From RCIO01 sp035555795 (GTDB lineage Bacteria; Pseudomonadota; Alphaproteobacteria; Rhizobiales; Rhizobiaceae): a stretch of 36,674 nucleotides of DNA. Shown one piece after another: positions 24,947 to 34,416 of the stretch. The stretch's first letter is position 1, and each line of letters opens with the position of its first letter. Location of the stretch: positions 1 to 36,674 of the forward strand of contig DATMGE010000005.1 of NCBI GenBank assembly GCA_035555795.1, written 5' to 3'. Under the pieces are notes generated by a model. It searched no databases and had not been told where the DNA came from. It saw nothing but the letters and a program-made list of their open reading frames with translations. The position numbers and the translations under genes were made by a program.

Positions 24947-24975
24947 TTGACATTTTGTGCAGTGCACACTAAATG
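24947..24975 (+). promoter_or_regulatory. Phasin promoter with an operator-like dyad between -35 and -10
   Basis: A perfect -35 box TTGACA (24947-24952) is followed after 17 bases by TAAATG (24970-24975). The spacer contains TGTGCA-G-TGCACA (24957-24969), a perfect 6-bp dyad. A repressor bound here would block RNA polymerase. PhaR/AniA-type repressors of polyhydroxyalkanoate genes recognise TGC-rich dyads, so this is a plausible PhaR site. Confidence 0.55.
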
Positions 24976-25024
24976 GTGTGCATCGCAACAATAGTGCGCT
25001 ACCAATCCGAAAAGGACAGTCATC

Positions 25025-25351
25025 ATGGCCTCGTTCGAGGATGCCGGCAAATTCGGCAAGGAATTCATGGATAGCGGTCTGACCAGCTTCGCCGCCGTGA
25101 CCAAGAGCATGCAGACCATTGCCACCGAGGCGAGCGAATTCGCCCGGAGCAGCTTTGAAAACGGTTCGGCGGCAGTCGAGAAGATGATCTCGGCCAAGTC
25201 GCCCGATAAGGCTTTCCAGGTGCAGGCGGACTACGCCAAGAGCGCCTACGAGGCTTTCGTGGCGCAGGCGACCAAGATGGGCGATCTCTACGCTGCCATG
25301 GCGAAGGATGCCTACAAGCCGTTCGAGGCGATTGCCGCCAAGGCCAAGTAA
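25025..25351 (+). CDS. Phasin family protein
   Basis: The 108-residue protein is alanine-, lysine- and phenylalanine-rich and almost wholly helical (FGKEFMDSGLTSFAAVTKSM, FVAQATKMGDLYAAMAKDAY, ending KPFEAIAAKAK). This matches the short rhizobial phasins, which coat polyhydroxyalkanoate granules and limit their size. No PHA synthase gene lies in the window. The ATG 25025 is preceded by AAAAGGA about 9 bases upstream. It has a strong promoter with an operator-like site and its own terminator (25376-25406), so it is a monocistronic, probably highly expressed and regulated gene. Confidence 0.85.
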   Translation: MASFEDAGKFGKEFMDSGLTSFAAVTKSMQTIATEASEFARSSFENGSAAVEKMISAKSPDKAFQVQADYAKSAYEAFVAQATKMGDLYAAMAKDAYKPFEAIAAKAK

Positions 25352-25375
25352 GCCGCGCAAGCAAATTTGAATGAA

Positions 25376-25406
25376 GGCCCGCCGGCCCACGCCGGCGGGC
25401 CTTTTT
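25376..25406 (+). terminator. Rho-independent terminator of the phasin gene
   Basis: A perfect 11-bp GC stem (25376-25386 with 25391-25401, loop CCAC) is followed by five T. Confidence 0.9.
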
Positions 25407-25484
25407 GCGTTTCATGGCTGCATTCGCGCCGGACAAGGCCGGGGACAGGCACTCAAAATCCCGGTTTCTTGCCAGGCCGCCATA

Positions 25485-25512
25485 TTGTCTCTGCCATAGA
25501 AGGGCTTAAAAT
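25485..25512 (+). promoter_or_regulatory. Probable promoter of clpS-clpA
   Basis: TTGTCT (25485-25490) and TAAAAT (25507-25512) lie 16 bases apart, giving a leader of about 65 bases before clpS. The -10 matches the consensus at five of six positions. Confidence 0.5.
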
Positions 25513-25585
25513 CCCGAGTCAAATACCTACATGAGGCTTTGCCGCAGTCCGTCGCGGCGAGCCAAGCAAAGATGCCGGGGAAGAC

Positions 25586-25942
25586 ATGAAGTTAATCGTG
25601 GCCACGATGCAGGATGGCGACGAAGGCGCTAACGGCGGCGGAACCGGGCGTGGGACGGCGGTCATCACCCGTACGCGGGCGAAGACGAAGAAGCCCAGCC
25701 TCTATCGGGTACTGATCCTCAACGATGATTACACCCCGATGGAATTCGTGGTTCACGTGCTGGAGCGTTTTTTCCAGAAGGACCGTGATGCCGCCACACG
25801 CATCATGCTGCATGTTCACAATCACGGCGTCGGGGAGTGCGGCGTCTATACATTCGAAGTGGCCGAGACCAAGGTGTCGCAGGTCATGGATTTTGCCCGT
25901 CAGCACCAGCATCCGCTGCAATGCGTGATGGAAAAGAAGTGA
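25586..25942 (+). CDS. clpS: ATP-dependent Clp protease adaptor ClpS
   Basis: ClpS delivers N-end-rule substrates to ClpAP. The 118-residue protein has a flexible N-terminal arm rich in glycine and basic residues (about 1-35) and the conserved core: LYRVLILNDDYTPMEFVVHV, with the N-D pair that binds the N-degron, HNHGVGECGVYTFEVAETKV and the C-terminal HPLQCVMEKK. ATG 25586 has GGGGAAG close upstream; a second ATG seven codons in would also work. clpA follows after 54 bases, the normal pairing. Alphaproteobacteria often have a second ClpS elsewhere. Confidence 0.96.
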   Translation: MKLIVATMQDGDEGANGGGTGRGTAVITRTRAKTKKPSLYRVLILNDDYTPMEFVVHVLERFFQKDRDAATRIMLHVHNHGVGECGVYTFEVAETKVSQVMDFARQHQHPLQCVMEKK

Positions 25943-25996
25943 AGTACCGTCGCATGGCATGAGCCAGGTCGCGACGGAGAAGGAGCGAGGTTCTGA

Positions 25997-28459
25997 ATGC
26001 CGGCTTTCTCCCAAGGCCTCGAAAGGGCGCTACACCAGGCCCTCACATTGGCGAACGAGCGCCATCACGAATATGCGACGCTGGAGCATCTACTGCTCGC
26101 ACTGATCGACGACAATGACGCGTCGGCGGTCATGCGCGCCTGCAATGTCGACATCGACGATCTGCGTCGCACCGTACTGACCTATATCGATAGCGAACTG
26201 GACAATCTGGTGACCGGCTATGACGAGGATTCCAAGCCGACGGCCGGTTTCCAGCGCGTCATCCAGCGCGCGGTGATCCACGTCCAGTCGTCCGGCCGCG
26301 ACGAGGTGTCCGGTGCCAACGTGCTCGTGGCGATCTTTGCCGAGCGCGAGAGCCATGCCGCATACTTCCTGCAGGAACAGCAGATGACCCGCTACGACGC
26401 GGTCAACTATATCAGCCATGGCATCGCGAAGCGCCCCGGCGCCGGCGAGGCCCGTTCGCCGCGCGGCGCGGAGGACGATGCCGCCGGCAACGCGTCGGAA
26501 GGCGCGGAGGAGGGAGCCAAGAAGAAGCAGCAGGATGCGCTGACCGCCTATTGCGTCAACCTCAACGTGAAGGCGCGGGCCGGCAAGATCGACCCGCTGA
26601 TCGGCCGTGCTTCCGAGATCAACCGGACGATCCAGGTCCTGTGCCGCCGCTCCAAGAACAACCCGCTTTATGTGGGCGATCCGGGCGTCGGCAAGACGGC
26701 GATCGCCGAGGGGCTGGCCAAGCGCATCGTCGAGGGCGACGTGCCTGAAGTGTTGCTCGACGCGACTATCTTCGCGCTCGACATGGGCACGCTGCTCGCT
26801 GGCACGCGCTATCGCGGCGACTTCGAGGAGCGGCTGAAGCAGGTCGTGAAGGAACTCGAGGAGTATCCGGGCGCGGTTCTGTTCATCGACGAGATCCATA
26901 CGGTGATCGGTGCCGGCGCGACTTCGGGCGGGGCGATGGATGCGTCCAATCTGCTCAAGCCGGCTTTGTCGTCAGGTGCGATCCGCTGCATCGGCTCGAC
27001 CACCTACAAGGAGTTCCGCCAGTTCTTCGAGAAGGACCGCGCGCTGGTGCGGCGCTTCCAGAAGATCGACGTGAACGAGCCGACGGTGGACGACGCCATC
27101 GAGATCATGAAGGGGCTGAAGCCCTATTTCGAGGACTTCCACAAGGTCAAGTACACCAACGACGCCATCAAGGCGGCGGTGGAGCTTTCCGCGCGCTACA
27201 TCAATGACCGCAAGCTGCCCGACAAGGCGATCGACGTGATCGACGAGACGGGTGCGTCGCAGATGCTGGTGCCCGAGAACAAGCGCAAGAAGACGATTTC
27301 CGTGAAGGAAATCGAGGAAACCATCGCCACGATGGCCCGCATTCCGCCCAAGACCGTGTCGGCCGACGACGAGAAGGTGCTTGCCACCCTCGAAGAGGAG
27401 CTCAAGCGCGTCGTCTACGGACAGGATACCGCCATCACCGCGCTGTCCTCGGCGATCAAGCTGGCGCGTGCCGGCCTTCGCGAGCCGGAGAAGCCGATCG
27501 GCTCCTACCTATTCTCCGGCCCGACCGGCGTCGGCAAGACCGAGGTTGCCAAGCAGCTTGCCGCCTCGCTCGGGGTGGAGCTGCTGCGCTTCGACATGTC
27601 GGAATATATGGAGCGGCACACGGTCAGCCGCCTCATCGGTGCGCCTCCCGGCTATGTCGGCTTCGACCAAGGCGGCCTGCTGACCGACGGCGTCGACCAG
27701 CATCCGCATTGCGTGCTGCTGCTCGACGAAGTCGAGAAGGCGCATCCTGACCTGTTCAACATCCTGTTGCAGGTGATGGATCACGGCAAGCTGACGGACC
27801 ACAACGGCAAGCAGATCAGCTTCCGCAACGTGATCCTGATCATGACGACCAATGCCGGCGCGTCCGACATGGCCAAGCCCGCCATCGGCTTCGGTTCGTC
27901 GAAGCGCGAGGGCGACGACGTGGAGGCGATCAACCGCCTCTTCTCGCCGGAGTTCCGCAACCGTCTGGATGCGATCATCCCGTTCGGCTCGCTGCCGGTG
28001 CCGGTGATCCATCAGGTGGTGCAGAAGTTCGTCATGCAGCTCGAGGCGCAGCTTTCCGAGCGTGGCGTCATCTTCGACCTGTCGCCAGAGGCGATCGCCT
28101 GGCTGGCGGAGAAGGGCTATGACGAACGCATGGGCGCCCGTCCGCTAGGCCGCGTCATCCAGGAGCACATCAAGAAGCCGCTGGCCGACGAGGTTCTGTT
28201 CGGGCGGCTGCGCAAGGGTGGCACGGTCCGCGTGACCGTCGCGCCGGGCGAAGACGGCAAGCCTGCGCTCAAGCTCGATCCGGTTGCCGACGAGGTTCGG
28301 GTCCAGCCGAAGAAGGAAGAGCCCGAGGACCGTCCGCAGAAGCGCAAGGCAGCGCCGAAGAAGCCTTCCAGGGCAAAGGCGAAGGTCGGCGCCAAGGCTG
28401 CGGACAAGCCGGGCGATGCGCCCAAGCGCAGCACGGTTCCGCAGCTCCCGCGCAAATAG
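25997..28459 (+). CDS. clpA: ATP-dependent Clp protease ATP-binding subunit ClpA
   Basis: ClpA is the hexameric unfoldase that feeds substrates into ClpP. The 820-residue protein has the double Clp N-domain (about 1-145), a short charged linker, the first AAA+ module with Walker A GDPGVGKT (227-234) and Walker B FIDE (D298-E299), the second AAA+ module with GPTGVGKT (508-515) and LLLDEVEKAHPD, and an IGF loop (AIGFGSS) for docking to ClpP. The tail beyond about residue 755 is a lysine/proline/alanine-rich extension (PKKEEPEDRPQKRK) longer than in E. coli ClpA (758 residues); such tails are common in rhizobia. The gene is closed by the terminator at 28481-28511. Confidence 0.96.
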   Translation: MPAFSQGLERALHQALTLANERHHEYATLEHLLLALIDDNDASAVMRACNVDIDDLRRTVLTYIDSELDNLVTGYDEDSKPTAGFQRVIQRAVIHVQSSGRDEVSGANVLVAIFAERESHAAYFLQEQQMTRYDAVNYISHGIAKRPGAGEARSPRGAEDDAAGNASEGAEEGAKKKQQDALTAYCVNLNVKARAGKIDPLIGRASEINRTIQVLCRRSKNNPLYVGDPGVGKTAIAEGLAKRIVEGDVPEVLLDATIFALDMGTLLAGTRYRGDFEERLKQVVKELEEYPGAVLFIDEIHTVIGAGATSGGAMDASNLLKPALSSGAIRCIGSTTYKEFRQFFEKDRALVRRFQKIDVNEPTVDDAIEIMKGLKPYFEDFHKVKYTNDAIKAAVELSARYINDRKLPDKAIDVIDETGASQMLVPENKRKKTISVKEIEETIATMARIPPKTVSADDEKVLATLEEELKRVVYGQDTAITALSSAIKLARAGLREPEKPIGSYLFSGPTGVGKTEVAKQLAASLGVELLRFDMSEYMERHTVSRLIGAPPGYVGFDQGGLLTDGVDQHPHCVLLLDEVEKAHPDLFNILLQVMDHGKLTDHNGKQISFRNVILIMTTNAGASDMAKPAIGFGSSKREGDDVEAINRLFSPEFRNRLDAIIPFGSLPVPVIHQVVQKFVMQLEAQLSERGVIFDLSPEAIAWLAEKGYDERMGARPLGRVIQEHIKKPLADEVLFGRLRKGGTVRVTVAPGEDGKPALKLDPVADEVRVQPKKEEPEDRPQKRKAAPKKPSRAKAKVGAKAADKPGDAPKRSTVPQLPRK

Positions 28460-28480
28460 GCGCAAGGCGGCATCTTTCTG

Positions 28481-28511
28481 AAAAGGGCGCGGTTTCTACC
28501 GCGCCCTTTTT
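28481..28511 (+). terminator. Rho-independent terminator of clpA
   Basis: A 13-bp perfect stem (28481-28493 with 28498-28510, loop TTCT) with A-rich outer arm on one side and a T-run on the other. It probably works for both clpA and, on the other strand, the convergent methyltransferase gene. Confidence 0.9.
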
Positions 28512-28527
28512 GTTTGCGTGGAATCCC

Positions 28528-29316
28528 TTACGCCGCTTTCCTCACGCGGAAGTGGAGGAAGATGGGCGCGACGCGCGTATCTGCGACGACCGGCTCGCGG
28601 GCGGCGATCTCGGCGCTGGCGCGGGGTTCGCCGAGCTTTTCGAGCGTCAGGCCGGCTGCCACGATCATGTCGACCCAGTCGGCGAGCGTGCGGTGGAAGC
28701 GCGGCACCTGAAACGGCGTCAGGCCGCTCCGCTCCGCTTCGGGGATGGTGGAGAAGGTCCAGCTCTCGACCTCGCCATCCGTGCGCCGGAAATAGTCGGC
28801 GACCTCGACCGCAACCGGCTCGCCCGCTGCATCGCGGATGTTGCGACGCTTCGGCGGGACGAAGCAGGGATGCAGGATCGAGAACTGGAAGAAGCCGCTG
28901 GGCCGCAGCACGCGGTGCACCTCCCGCAACGCCTTCGCCTGATCGGGCATGTCCATCATCGCCATGAATGACGCGGCGAAGTCGAATGAGCTGTCCGTGA
29001 AGGGCAAAGCGAGCGCGTCGGCAAGCTGATATCCGATACCGCGCGGGTCCTCCGCTTCGCTTGCACGCGCATGGGCGATGAAGGTCGGCGCGATGTCGAT
29101 CGCCTGCATCACTGCGCCGTGTTCAGCCAGTCGGCGCGTATTGGTGCCTTCGCCGCAGCCGATGTCGAGTCCATGAAGCCCACGAACGGGCGGCAGCATG
29201 TCGAGAAAGGCGGGCGTGTTCAGCGCATCGCGATAGACGTCATGCCCGGTGCGCGACAGGCGCGTCCAGGTTGCGGCGTTCCCCTCCCAATAGCGTCCCA
29301 CGTCTTCAGATTTCAC
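28528..29316 (-). CDS. Class I SAM-dependent methyltransferase
   Basis: The 262-residue protein has the Rossmann-type methyltransferase fold: motif I GLDIGCGEGTNTRRLA (about 49-64), the acidic post-motif AIDIAPTFI, motif II/III around ADALALPFTDSSFDFA and REVHRVLRPSGFFQFSIL. It matches the broad UbiE/Methyltransf_11 group; the substrate is not readable. The start is GTG 29316, supported by a very strong ribosome-binding site (AGGAGGAGG, 5 bases spacing); the frame extends upstream to 29403 but without such a signal. Convergent with clpA and divergent from azlC by about 80 bases. Confidence 0.88.
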   Translation of the reverse strand: MKSEDVGRYWEGNAATWTRLSRTGHDVYRDALNTPAFLDMLPPVRGLHGLDIGCGEGTNTRRLAEHGAVMQAIDIAPTFIAHARASEAEDPRGIGYQLADALALPFTDSSFDFAASFMAMMDMPDQAKALREVHRVLRPSGFFQFSILHPCFVPPKRRNIRDAAGEPVAVEVADYFRRTDGEVESWTFSTIPEAERSGLTPFQVPRFHRTLADWVDMIVAAGLTLEKLGEPRASAEIAAREPVVADTRVAPIFLHFRVRKAA

Positions 29317-29397
29317 CGTGACCTCCTCCTGGAATGATGCTTTGGATCTGCATGGACCGTGGCGGGGGGCGCCCGCCTGTGCTATGCGCCTGCCGCG

Positions 29398-30156
29398 ATG
29401 CAAGAGCGCGAGACTGACGACATGCCAGCCGGCGCCCCGGCTCCCCGCGATTACCTGCTCTGGTTCCTTCGGGGCACGCGGGCAGCTTTGTCCATACCTG
29501 CATTCATCCTCTATTCCAGCTTCATCGGCTTTGCCGCGCTCGCCATGGAAGCGGGGCTGACGGTGACGCAGACGGTGTTCATGACCGCCGTCGTATGGGC
29601 CCTGCCGGGCAAGGTCGTGCTCATCGGCGCGATCATGGCGGGTAATTCCCTGCCGGCGGCGACATTCGCGGTCACCTTATCCTCGGTGCGCCTCTCGCCC
29701 ATGGTCGTGGCGCTCGTTCCCGAAATCCGTACGCCCGCGACGCGGCGCTGGGTGCTGCTGCTCCTCTCGCATTTCGTTGCCGTGACCTCATGGGTCATCG
29801 CGATGGAGCGGGCGCGTATGGTGCCGCCTGCGATGCGCACCGTTTGGTATGGCGGCGTAGGCTCCAGCATCGTCTTCGTGAACATGCTCGTCGTCGTGGC
29901 CGTGTTCGCCTTTGCGCGCGAATTGCCGCCGGTCGTGTCGGCGGCACTGCTGATGCTCACGCCGCTCTATTTCCTTACGTCGCTGTGGAGTTCCGCGCGC
30001 GAGCGGGCAGGGCACGTGGCCATGGTGCTGGGCCTGTTCCTCGGTCCGCTCATCTCGCTGGTCACGCCGGAATTCAGCCTGCTTGCCACAGGCCTGATTG
30101 GCGGGACAGCCGCCTTCCTCTGGCACCGCGCGACACGAAGGCGGCGTGCCCCATGA
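29398..30156 (+). CDS. azlC: AzlC family branched-chain amino acid exporter, large subunit
   Basis: AzlC and AzlD together form an inner-membrane exporter of branched-chain amino acids (the BrnFE-type LIV-E family). The 252-residue protein has a hydrophilic N-terminus, then about seven membrane helices, with family landmarks FIGFAALAMEAGLT, WALPGKVVLIGA and TLSSVRLSPMVVALVPEIR. The start is uncertain: ATG 29398, ATG 29422 and GTG 29359 are in frame and none has a good ribosome-binding site. The stop overlaps azlD by 4 bases. The substrate cannot be proved from sequence alone. Confidence 0.85.
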   Translation: MQERETDDMPAGAPAPRDYLLWFLRGTRAALSIPAFILYSSFIGFAALAMEAGLTVTQTVFMTAVVWALPGKVVLIGAIMAGNSLPAATFAVTLSSVRLSPMVVALVPEIRTPATRRWVLLLLSHFVAVTSWVIAMERARMVPPAMRTVWYGGVGSSIVFVNMLVVVAVFAFARELPPVVSAALLMLTPLYFLTSLWSSARERAGHVAMVLGLFLGPLISLVTPEFSLLATGLIGGTAAFLWHRATRRRRAP

Positions 30157-30500
30157 CCTTCACTTCCTTCGATGCCTGGTGGTGGCCCTATGTCTTCATT
30201 CTCGTCGCGGGATGGCTGGCGACGGATAGCTGGCGCTTCCTCGGCGTGCTCATCGGCGACAGGATGTCGGACGATTCCGATGCGATCGTCCTCGTGCGGT
30301 CGATCGCGACCGCGCTGGTGGCGGCGGTGATCGCCGGGCTCGTCGTGTCGCCCTCAGGCGAGCTCGCCAATGCGCCGCTGCTCTTGCGGATTGGCGCGAC
30401 CGTCATCGGCTTCGCCGCCTATCTCTTGGCGGGCAAGCGGATGGTCGCGGGGCTTCTGGCCGGCGAGGCGGTGCTGGTCGCCGGCCTGCTGCTGTTCTGA
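30153..30500 (+). CDS. azlD: AzlD-like small subunit of amino acid exporter
   Basis: The 115-residue protein has four membrane helices (WPYVFILVAGWLA, LVRSIATALVAAVIAGLVV, LLRIGATVIGFAAYLLAG, LLAGEAVLVAGLLLF), the size and layout of AzlD/BrnE partners. ATG 30153 overlaps the azlC stop (ATGA), a coupling expected for subunits of one carrier. It ends one base before the convergent HIT gene stop. Confidence 0.83.
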   Translation: MTFTSFDAWWWPYVFILVAGWLATDSWRFLGVLIGDRMSDDSDAIVLVRSIATALVAAVIAGLVVSPSGELANAPLLLRIGATVIGFAAYLLAGKRMVAGLLAGEAVLVAGLLLF

Positions 30501-30501
30501 A

Positions 30502-30936
30502 TCAGCCCAGTTTCGCCAATGCGGCGCGGATCTTGTCGGCATTGGCGGCGAGCACCGCTGCGTCTTCCATCTTCGCGCCATGCGGCCCCTGTGGCACGCC
30601 TTCGAAGCGGGGGACCACATGGAAATGCAGGTGGTAGACGGTCTGGCCGGCTGCCGGCTCGTTGAACTGGTAGACCGCCACGCCGTCGGAGCCGAAGGCG
30701 TCCTTCACTGCCAGCGCGATCTTCTGCGTCGTGGCGATGACGCGCGCCAGTGTCGCCGGCTCGGCGTCGAGCAGGTTGCGCGAGGGCGCCTTGGGCAGAA
30801 CCAGCGTGTGGCCGTCCGCCACCGGCATGATGTCCATGATCGCAACCGTGGCGTCGTCCTCAAAAACCTTCTGCGACGGAAGCTCGCCGCGCAGGATCTT
30901 GCCGAAGATGTTGGAGGGATCGTAGGCGGTCGACAT
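30502..30936 (-). CDS. HIT family nucleotide hydrolase/transferase (HinT-like)
   Basis: The 144-residue protein has the histidine triad H102-L-H104-F-H106 (in TVYHLHFHVVPR), with the catalytic middle histidine present, and the usual N-terminal IFGKILRGELP and ADGHTLVLPKAPS. HIT proteins cleave phosphoramidate or pyrophosphate bonds of purine nucleotides such as AMP-lysine; the physiological substrate is rarely known. It lies at the end of the minus-strand run RidA > GDPD > acyltransferase, after an 81-base gap with short repeats, and ends one base from the azlD stop. Confidence 0.92.
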   Translation of the reverse strand: MSTAYDPSNIFGKILRGELPSQKVFEDDATVAIMDIMPVADGHTLVLPKAPSRNLLDAEPATLARVIATTQKIALAVKDAFGSDGVAVYQFNEPAAGQTVYHLHFHVVPRFEGVPQGPHGAKMEDAAVLAANADKIRAALAKLG

Positions 30937-30949
30937 GGCGGGCTCCGGA

Positions 30950-31017
30950 AGCGAATGGCGAATAGTGAGTAGCGAATAGTGGGGGAGAGGTCCACCTGTC
31001 GGTTATTTCCCCAATCC

Positions 31018-31026
<9 letters not shown>
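30950..31026. repeat. Cluster of short AGCGAATAG repeats, direct and inverted
   Basis: Copies: AGCGAAT (30950-30956), CGAATAG (30959-30965), AGCGAATAG (30971-30979) and a perfect inverted copy CTATTCGCT (31018-31026). The inverted copy contains the stop codon of the acyltransferase. The outer 9-bp pair plus GGGGA/TCCCC inside could form an interrupted stem-loop of about 55 bases. Confidence 0.7.
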
Positions 31027-32211
<1,185 letters not shown>

Positions 32212-32281
32212 CGCGACTCTTTCCGGCATTGACGCATGCCGCGATAGTTATGCCCTGTCTTGTGCGATGCAAGATGCCGCG

Positions 32282-33001
32282 TCAGATCGTGTCGGGGTTG
32301 AAGCCTTCGAATGTCATCTGGTCAGCATGGCGCCGTGTCGCCTCGCGCCCCGCTTCGTCGCGCACCGTCCAGGTGATTACCGGCATTGCGAGCTTTTCGC
32401 GCAGCGTGGTGACGAAGGGATTTGGCAGGTCGGCCCAGTTGAACGATGCGAAGGAGATGCCGTGGGCGAGCATGGAGAAATGCGCCTCCAGTTCGGCAGG
32501 TCCGGCCTTCCATGCGGTGAGGCCGGCGGGAATACCGGCCGCGTCGGTTGCGAAACGGCGCACCAGCCAATGGTCGAACGACATGATCGCGGCCTTGCCG
32601 GAATAATTGCGCAGCAGCGCGGCAACGGCGGCGACCAGCCCGTCATCGTGCCCTTCGATGCCCTTGAGCTCGATCACCAGCGGCACGCGCCCGGCCACGC
32701 GCTCCAGCATTGCCGCCAGCGTGGGGATGCGGTCCTGCGTGCCGCCGACCGGAAGCGCATGGAGTTCGGCGCTCGTCAACGCATGCACATTGCCTTCGCG
32801 GCCGGTCAGGCGCTTGAGTTCGGCATCGTGGAAGACCACGGGCACGCCGTCCTTCGCCAGATGCACGTCGCACTCGATCGCGAAGTTCTTTTCCGCCGCG
32901 GCGTCGAATGCCGGGAGCGTGTTTTCCCAGCAGGTGCGGTTCAGGTCGTGATAGCCGCGATGGGCAATCGGCCGGGCGGTGAGCCAGGAGAGGTCGGTCA
33001 T
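32282..33001 (-). CDS. ugpQ: Glycerophosphodiester phosphodiesterase
   Basis: The enzyme hydrolyses glycerophosphodiesters to glycerol-3-phosphate and an alcohol. The 239-residue protein has no signal peptide, so it is cytoplasmic and UgpQ-like. Catalytic residues are visible: H14-R15 (PIAHRGYHD), E27-N28 (ENTLPAF), E43/D45 (ECDVHLAKDG) and H58 (VVFHD), and later IELKG and the WTV segment. It begins 12 bases after the RidA stop. There is no ugp transport operon here, so the symbol is by similarity only. Confidence 0.9.
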   Translation of the reverse strand: MTDLSWLTARPIAHRGYHDLNRTCWENTLPAFDAAAEKNFAIECDVHLAKDGVPVVFHDAELKRLTGREGNVHALTSAELHALPVGGTQDRIPTLAAMLERVAGRVPLVIELKGIEGHDDGLVAAVAALLRNYSGKAAIMSFDHWLVRRFATDAAGIPAGLTAWKAGPAELEAHFSMLAHGISFASFNWADLPNPFVTTLREKLAMPVITWTVRDEAGREATRRHADQMTFEGFNPDTI

Positions 33002-33013
33002 GTCAGCGATCTG

Positions 33014-33478
33014 TCACTTGCATTCGATGATGGCTTCGATCTCGACCGGTGCGTCGAGCGGGAGGCTGGCGACGCCGACGGCGGATCGCGCATGCTGGCC
33101 TGCTTCGCCGAAGACTTCCGCCAGCAGGTCGGAAGCGCCGTTGGCGACGAAGTGCTGCTGCGTGAAACCGGGCGCGGATGCGACGAAGACGGTGATCTTC
33201 ACGATGCGTGCGACCGAATCGAGACTGCCGAGCGCGGCCTTGGCCTGCGCGAGAATGTTGATGGCGCATTGGCGGGCGGCATCCTGCCCGGTGGCTACGT
33301 CGAGATCGGCTCCCACGAGCCCGGTGGACGCAAGCTTGCCGTCGCGCAGGGGGAGTTGGCCCGCGGTAAAGAGCAGGTTGCCGCTGCGCATGAAGGGCAC
33401 GTAGTTGGCGGCCGGCGCGGCCGGCGCCGGCAAGGCGATGCCCATCTCCGCAATCCTGGGTTCGATCGATCCGCTCAT
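33014..33478 (-). CDS. RidA/YjgF family enamine/imine deaminase-like protein
   Basis: The 154-residue protein is of the long RidA type (PAPAAPAANYVPFMRSGNLL, FTAGQLPLRDG, then ARSAVGVASLPLDAPVEIEAI). The arginine in HARSAVGV corresponds to the substrate-binding arginine of RidA, so deaminase activity is possible. RidA enzymes hydrolyse reactive 2-aminoacrylate formed by PLP enzymes. It is the first gene of the unit that runs through GDPD, and lies divergent from eipB with 122 bases in between. Confidence 0.92.
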   Translation of the reverse strand: MSGSIEPRIAEMGIALPAPAAPAANYVPFMRSGNLLFTAGQLPLRDGKLASTGLVGADLDVATGQDAARQCAINILAQAKAALGSLDSVARIVKITVFVASAPGFTQQHFVANGASDLLAEVFGEAGQHARSAVGVASLPLDAPVEIEAIIECK

Positions 33479-33600
33479 CCGCTGCTCCTGTGTTGGCTGC
33501 CTTGTGACGGGCCTGTTTTCGTCTCGCTTCCGCCACGACTTCGTCTATTGTGCTACACGCGCCGTGCCCGGCTCCCAAGACATATCGGAGAAATTGCCTG

Positions 33601-34416
33601 ATGCGCAGAATGCGCCTGCTTACCCTGGCCCTCGCGACCGCATTCGCGGGGCCCGCCGCCGCGCAGACCCTGCTGCCGCACCGCGCAGTCTACGATCTGG
33701 TGCTCGACCAGGCGTCGGACCGCTCCGGCATAACGGGGATCGCAGGCCGCATGGTCTACGAGTTCGAGGGTTCGGCCTGCGAGGGCTACACCGTCAATTT
33801 CCGCTTCGTGACCCGTATCGATACGGATGAAGCATCACGGCTGAGTGACATCCAGACCTCGAGCTACGAGGATGGCGAGGGCAAGAAGTTCGATTTCGTG
33901 TCGAAATCCTTCATTGACCAGCAGCCGGACAAGGAGGTCAAGGGCAAGGCGCAGATGGATGCTTCCGGCACAGATGTGAAGCTGGAGAGGCCGGAACGCC
34001 GCGAGCTCGAGCTTGAAAGCACCAAATTCCCGACCCAGCACCTGATCGACCTGATCAAGCGCGCCAAGGCGCATGAGAATTTCTACGAGGCGACCATTTT
34101 CGACGCATCGGAAGATGCCGACCGCCTGATGACCACCACGGTCGTGATCGGCCGCGAGACGCCGGTGTCGGCGAATGACCCGGAAAAGAACCCGATGGGC
34201 GACATCGCCAAGGATGGCTTCTGGCCCGTGGACATGGCCTATTTCGACCTGTCGAAGGGCAATGGCGACGAAGTTCCCTCCTATCGGATTTCCTTCAAGC
34301 TGCACGAATCCGGCATCACCCGCGATCTGGTCATGGATTACGGCGACTTCTCCATAAAGGGGAAGCTCGTCAATCTGGCGCTGCTGGACAAGCAGGAAGG
34401 CGAATGCAAGCGGTAG
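33601..34416 (+). CDS. eipB: EipB family periplasmic envelope-integrity protein (DUF1849)
   Basis: The 271-residue protein has a signal peptide (about 1-21, ending GPAAAQ) followed by a beta-rich domain typical of DUF1849: LLPHRAVYDLVLDQASD, GRMVYEFEGSACEGYTVNF, LPTQHL-like FPTQHLIDLIKRA and the C-terminal LVNLALLDKQEGECKR. Brucella EipB is a beta-spiral periplasmic protein needed for envelope integrity and virulence, with a conserved disulfide between an early and the last cysteine. Both are present here (C60 and C269), which supports the assignment. ATG 33601 has GGAG about 10 bases upstream. The last 13 bases overlap the beta-lactamase gene. Confidence 0.9.
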   Translation: MRRMRLLTLALATAFAGPAAAQTLLPHRAVYDLVLDQASDRSGITGIAGRMVYEFEGSACEGYTVNFRFVTRIDTDEASRLSDIQTSSYEDGEGKKFDFVSKSFIDQQPDKEVKGKAQMDASGTDVKLERPERRELELESTKFPTQHLIDLIKRAKAHENFYEATIFDASEDADRLMTTTVVIGRETPVSANDPEKNPMGDIAKDGFWPVDMAYFDLSKGNGDEVPSYRISFKLHESGITRDLVMDYGDFSIKGKLVNLALLDKQEGECKR

